A stretch of 64,000 nucleotides of DNA, from NCBI RefSeq assembly GCF_000300995.1, contig NZ_AMRJ01000013.1, forward strand, positions 1 to 64,000, written 5' to 3'. Below the pieces are notes generated by a model, which did no database searches, was not told the DNA's origin, and was given only the letters and a program-made list of their open reading frames with translations. Source of the stretch: Alcanivorax hongdengensis A-11-3. GTDB lineage: Bacteria > Pseudomonadota > Gammaproteobacteria > Pseudomonadales > Alcanivoracaceae. Numbering within the stretch: position 1 is the stretch's first letter; the number at the start of each line of letters is the position of its first letter. The position numbers were made by a program, and so were the translations under genes. This document shows, in pieces, positions 60,494 to 64,000 of the stretch.

Positions 60494-63205
60494 TCAGCTT
60501 TCCAGCTTGCCGTGACACTGTTTGTATTTCTTGCCGGAGCCACAGGGGCACGGTTCGTTGCGGCCGATCTTGCGGCCTTCACGGACCACGGTCTTGGGCG
60601 CCTCGCCCTGCTCTGCGGTACCGTCGGTACCCGGCTCGGGGGCGGCCTGCATCTTCATTTTCTCGGCCTGGATACGCGCTTCCTCCTGGCGCTGACGCTC
60701 CAGGCGTTCCACTTCGTCATCACGGCGCATTTCGAAGCTGTGCAGAATGCGGATCAGCTCATGTTGAATCTGGTTGAGCATTTCCTGGAACAGCGTGAAG
60801 GCTTCCTTCTTGTATTCCTGCTTGGGGTTCTTCTGGGCGTAACCGCGCAGATGAATGCCCTGGCGCAGGTGATCCATGCTCGCCAGGTGCTCTTTCCAGT
60901 GACGATCCAGGATCTGCAGCATCAGGTGTTTCTCGATCTGGCGCAGGGTGTCCTCGCCGATCTGTGCTTCCTTCTCCTGGTACTGCTGGGCCAGGCTCTC
61001 GCTGAGCTTCTCCACCACATCCTGGATATGCATCTGGCTGTTTTCATTCAGCCACTGCCCCACCGGAGCCTTGCACTGGAATTCCGCATCCAGGGTTTTC
61101 TCCAGGCCCGGCACATCCCACTGGTCTTCCACCGTACCCGGCTGCATGTAGTTGTGCACCAGCTCCTCGACCACATCTTCGCGGATGCTGGCAATGGAAC
61201 TGGCCAGACTCTCCGCTTCCAGAATCTGGTCACGCTGACTGTAGATCACACGGCGCTGATCATTGGCCACATCATCGTATTCCAGCAGGTTCTTGCGGAT
61301 ATCGAAGTTGCGCCCTTCCACCTTGCGCTGGGCATTCTCGATGGCGCGGGTCACCCAGCGGTGCTCGATGGCCTCGCCGTTTTCCAGGCCCAGCGAACGC
61401 ATCAGATTGCGAATCTTGTCAGAAGCGAAGATGCGCATCAGGTCATCTTCCATGGACAGGAAGAAACGGGTGTAACCCGGGTCCCCCTGACGACCGGCAC
61501 GGCCGCGCAGCTGATTATCAATGCGGCGTGACTCATGACGCTCGGTACCAATGATGTGCAGACCACCGGCCTCCAGCACCTGATCATGGTTGGCCTGCCA
61601 TTCGGCCCGGATTTTCTCCGCCTCGCCCTCGGACGGATTATCCATGTGCTTGATCTGCTCTTCCGGGTTACCGCCAAGCATGATGTCGGTCCCCCGGCCG
61701 GCCATGTTGGTGGCAATGGTCACCGCGCCGGGGCGACCGGCCTGGGCAATGATCTGCGCTTCGCGCTCGTGGAACTTGGCGTTCAGCACTTCGTGGGGAA
61801 TCTTGTCCTTCTTGAGACGCTGGGACAGATACTCGGACGCCTCGATGGTGGCGGTACCCACCAGCACCGGCGCCCCCTTCTCGACAATGCCCTTGATCTC
61901 GCCGGCAATAGCATCGAACTTTTCCTGCAACGACAGGTACACCTGGTCGTTGGCGTCAACACGCACCATGGGCCGGTTGGTGGGCACCACCACCACATCC
62001 ATGCCGTAGATCTGGCGGAATTCCGCCGCTTCGGTATCGGCGGTACCGGTCATACCGGCCAGCTTGTTGTAGAGGCGGAAATAATTCTGGAAGGTGGTAG
62101 AGGCCAGCGTCTGGTTCTCCTGCTGGATATTGACACCCTCCTTGGCTTCCACCGCCTGGTGAATGCCTTCCGACCAGCGCCGGCCAGGCATGGTACGGCC
62201 GGTATGCTCGTCCACGATCACAATCTGCCCGCCCTGGACAATGTAGTCCCGGTCCTTGTGGAACAGGGCATGGGCCTTCAGGGCAGCATGAACGTGGTGC
62301 AGCAGCGCCAAATTGTGCGCAGCATAGAGGCTCTCACCCTCTTCCAGCAGACCATTACTGACCAGCAGGGATTCGATCAGCTGGTGGCCTTCCTCGGTGA
62401 GTTCCACCTGACGCTGTTTTTCGTCGACGAAATAGTGGCCGCCCTCTTCATCCTTGGGCTGAGGCTGCAGCTGTGGCATCAGCTTGTTGACGGCCTGATA
62501 CAGCTCGGAGGAATCCGCCGCCGGGCCGGAGATGATCAACGGGGTGCGGGCCTCGTCAATCAGGATGGAGTCCACCTCATCAACAATGGCGTAATTAAGG
62601 CCGCGCTGGACACGGTCATCCAGACGGAACGCCATGTTGTCGCGCAGGTAGTCGAAACCGAATTCGTTGTTGGTGCCGTAGGTAATGTCGGCGTTGTAGG
62701 CCTCGCGCTTCATCTCGGCGGGTTGCTGGGAGAGGATGACACCCACCGTCAGGCCCAGAAACTCATACAGCGGGCGCATCCAGTTGGCATCCCGCTCGGC
62801 CAGGTAATCATTGACGGTTACCACATGCACGCCTTCGCCGGACAGGGCATTGAGATAGGCGGGCAAGGTCGCGGTCAGGGTTTTACCTTCACCTGTACGC
62901 ATTTCGGCAATGCGCCCCTCATGCAGGGACATACCGCCAAGCATCTGCACGTCAAAGTGGCGCATACCCATGACCCGGGTGGAGGCTTCACGCACCACCG
63001 CAAACGCTTCGGGCAGCAGCTCATCCAGGGTTTTGCCGCCCTGATAAGCCTGCTTGAGCTCGACGGTCTTGTTCTGCAACTCGCTGTCACTCAGTTGTGA
63101 CAGGGATTCCCCCAGGCCATTAATGACTTCCACCAGACGGCCCATTCGCTTGAGTTCGCGATCGTTCTTGGTGCCGAAGACTTTTTTCGCAATCGTAGCC
63201 AGCAT
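60494..63205 (-). CDS. secA: preprotein translocase ATPase SecA
   Basis: This 903-residue motor drives proteins through SecYEG. It is full length: Walker [12 protein letters not shown] near residue 105, the DEVD-type site ([15 protein letters not shown]), the helicase-like C-half ([22 protein letters not shown]) and the C-terminal zinc-binding tail [17 protein letters not shown] 63205 ([18 protein letters not shown]) is the family start. No SecM-like leader gene was found upstream. Confidence 0.98.
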   Translation of the reverse strand: MLATIAKKVFGTKNDRELKRMGRLVEVINGLGESLSQLSDSELQNKTVELKQAYQGGKTLDELLPEAFAVVREASTRVMGMRHFDVQMLGGMSLHEGRIAEMRTGEGKTLTATLPAYLNALSGEGVHVVTVNDYLAERDANWMRPLYEFLGLTVGVILSQQPAEMKREAYNADITYGTNNEFGFDYLRDNMAFRLDDRVQRGLNYAIVDEVDSILIDEARTPLIISGPAADSSELYQAVNKLMPQLQPQPKDEEGGHYFVDEKQRQVELTEEGHQLIESLLVSNGLLEEGESLYAAHNLALLHHVHAALKAHALFHKDRDYIVQGGQIVIVDEHTGRTMPGRRWSEGIHQAVEAKEGVNIQQENQTLASTTFQNYFRLYNKLAGMTGTADTEAAEFRQIYGMDVVVVPTNRPMVRVDANDQVYLSLQEKFDAIAGEIKGIVEKGAPVLVGTATIEASEYLSQRLKKDKIPHEVLNAKFHEREAQIIAQAGRPGAVTIATNMAGRGTDIMLGGNPEEQIKHMDNPSEGEAEKIRAEWQANHDQVLEAGGLHIIGTERHESRRIDNQLRGRAGRQGDPGYTRFFLSMEDDLMRIFASDKIRNLMRSLGLENGEAIEHRWVTRAIENAQRKVEGRNFDIRKNLLEYDDVANDQRRVIYSQRDQILEAESLASSIASIREDVVEELVHNYMQPGTVEDQWDVPGLEKTLDAEFQCKAPVGQWLNENSQMHIQDVVEKLSESLAQQYQEKEAQIGEDTLRQIEKHLMLQILDRHWKEHLASMDHLRQGIHLRGYAQKNPKQEYKKEAFTLFQEMLNQIQHELIRILHSFEMRRDDEVERLERQRQEEARIQAEKMKMQAAPEPGTDGTAEQGEAPKTVVREGRKIGRNEPCPCGSGKKYKQCHGKLES

Positions 63206-63566
63206 AAAACTTCCGGTCTTTATAATGTGGTGTAAACGACAGCCCAGGCCAGTCGCCGGAGCACGCGGCCCCTTGCAAAGTCAGCCATTCTAGCAGGCTG
63301 CTGGAAAAAAACTGAGTACTGTCGCCATAGCGGTATCAGCAAACGCCCACGGGCGCGCATGATGCCCTGACGGGATTGCGGTCAGATGACCGATCCCGGC
63401 CCCGAATGCCGTTTCCGGCCAGTAACAGGGAACCGGAAAACACGCTGAAGTTCCCGGCAGGCTGCCAGGTGGCGGCGAATTCCACCATCACCATGGGGCA
63501 TCAGGGTTCGCGATTCCAATCCTGTAGAGATAGGGCAGGCCTGCGGGCATTCAAGGCCAGGCGCAC
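63206..63566 (-). other. secA upstream region, no gene
   Basis: No convincing coding sequence. It must include the secA promoter and leader. I looked for a SecM-like arrest peptide and found none. The motif CTAGCAGGCTGCT (63293-63302 and nearby) also occurs at 46954-46966. Confidence 0.55.
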
Positions 63567-63594
63567 AAAAAAGGCTCCGCGAGGAGCCCTTTTT
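63567..63594 (-). terminator. terminator after the M23 peptidase gene
   Basis: Stem GGCTCC / GGAGCC (63573-63578, 63583-63588), loop GCGA, with A-run and T-run on either side. It is about 9 bases after the M23 stop. Confidence 0.9.
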
Positions 63595-63602
63595 GAGCCG
63601 GA

Positions 63603-64000
63603 CTAACGCCGGGCGCGGTAAATATAGGGTTGAGGATTGATCTGGCGGCCGTTCTTGAGCACCTCGTAGTGCACATGGGGGCCGGTGGAGCGCCCTTCAT
63701 TACCCACCAGCGCAATCACATCGCCGGTACGCACGATGTCGCCCGGCTTCACCAGAATCTTCTCGGCATGGCCATAGCGAGTGGCCAGGCCGCCACCATG
63801 ATTGATCTGCACCAGTTCCCCATAACCGGAACGCGGGCCCGCATAGGTCACCACCCCGGAACCGGTGGCGATGATCGGGGTCCCCATCTTGGCCGCGAAA
63901 TCCATGCCGCGGTGGAAGGCAATCTTGCCACTGAAGGGATCAGCACGGCGGCCGAAGCGGCTGGACATCCAGCCCTTCTTCACCGGACGGCCTGACAGGT
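63603..64000 (-). CDS. M23 family peptidase (LytM-like), 5' end cut by the window
   Basis: The C-terminal part of an M23 zinc endopeptidase is visible: RFGRRADPFSGK, HRGMDFAAKMGTPI (His and Asp ligands) and GPHVHYEVLKNG (His pair). The frame stays open to position 64000 (upstream codons give LSGRPV), so the start lies outside and the GTG at 63983 is probably internal. It cuts peptidoglycan cross-links or regulates amidases. The M23 gene upstream of secA is the same arrangement as PA4404-secA in Pseudomonas. Confidence 0.9.
   Translation of the reverse strand, partial: LSGRPVKKGWMSSRFGRRADPFSGKIAFHRGMDFAAKMGTPIIATGSGVVTYAGPRSGYGELVQINHGGGLATRYGHAEKILVKPGDIVRTGDVIALVGNEGRSTGPHVHYEVLKNGRQINPQPYIYRARR

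Noticed and set aside
63206..63602. SecM-like arrest peptide gene upstream of secA
   Set aside because: No frame with a signal peptide and an arrest-type C-terminus could be found.

Overview
This window looks like the chromosome of a marine gammaproteobacterium close to Alcanivorax or its relatives. That assignment is an inference from GC-rich codon use, protein character and gene order. The right half has the order aceE-aceF, ampE-ampD, nadC, pilA-pilBCD, coaE-yacG, mutT, argJ, secA, M23 peptidase, which is the arrangement known from Pseudomonas. No species-level call can be made without a database search.

Positions 1-7239 are an integrated filamentous phage (Inoviridae). Its gene order is small genes, ssDNA-binding protein, 44-aa major coat protein, terminator, gpIII-type adsorption protein, gpVI, Zot (gpI), replication initiator, tyrosine integrase. 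This matches the Pf-type prophages of Pseudomonas (Pf4: ssDNA-binding, coaB, coaA, zot, rep, int). The integrase abuts the 3' end of a tRNA-Leu(UAG) gene, the likely attachment site; the other prophage end lies left of the window. Points of note are a 25-codon ORF overlapping the start of gpIII, a Cys in place of the conserved Walker A Gly of Zot, and a perfect 19-bp inverted repeat.

Positions 7240-40110 are mostly housekeeping and accessory chromosome. They hold two membrane-anchored coiled-coil proteins, sodB, an acetyl-CoA acetyltransferase with a beta-ketoacyl synthase, a large DUF6351 lipoprotein, a phospholipase-D-like protein, prfC, a rimI/HolD-like pair, leuA, a DUF3592 protein overlapping a rhombosortase, and groES-groEL under a perfect CIRCE operator. 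They continue with a HugZ-like protein, a FabG-like reductase, an alkyltransferase-like protein, ampG, a response regulator with a degenerate GGDEF domain, a PanE-like reductase, a TonB receptor plus cobalamin adenosyltransferase pair, and a two-component system followed by a Spy-like chaperone.

Positions 40111-64000 hold the pyruvate dehydrogenase genes, peptidoglycan-recycling regulators, a DUF1631 protein, an alanine/sodium symporter, nadC, the type IV pilus genes pilA and pilBCD (pilA with a sigma-54-like promoter), coaE-yacG, a Nudix/ThiE-like fusion, argJ, secA and a truncated M23 peptidase. This part is rich in palindromic repeats of two families. One (CCCTCTCCC type) occurs as inverted doublets. 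One such doublet encloses a DUF559 endonuclease-like gene inserted between aceE and aceF, and the protein's C-terminus is encoded by the repeat itself. This cassette is the most unusual structure in the window.
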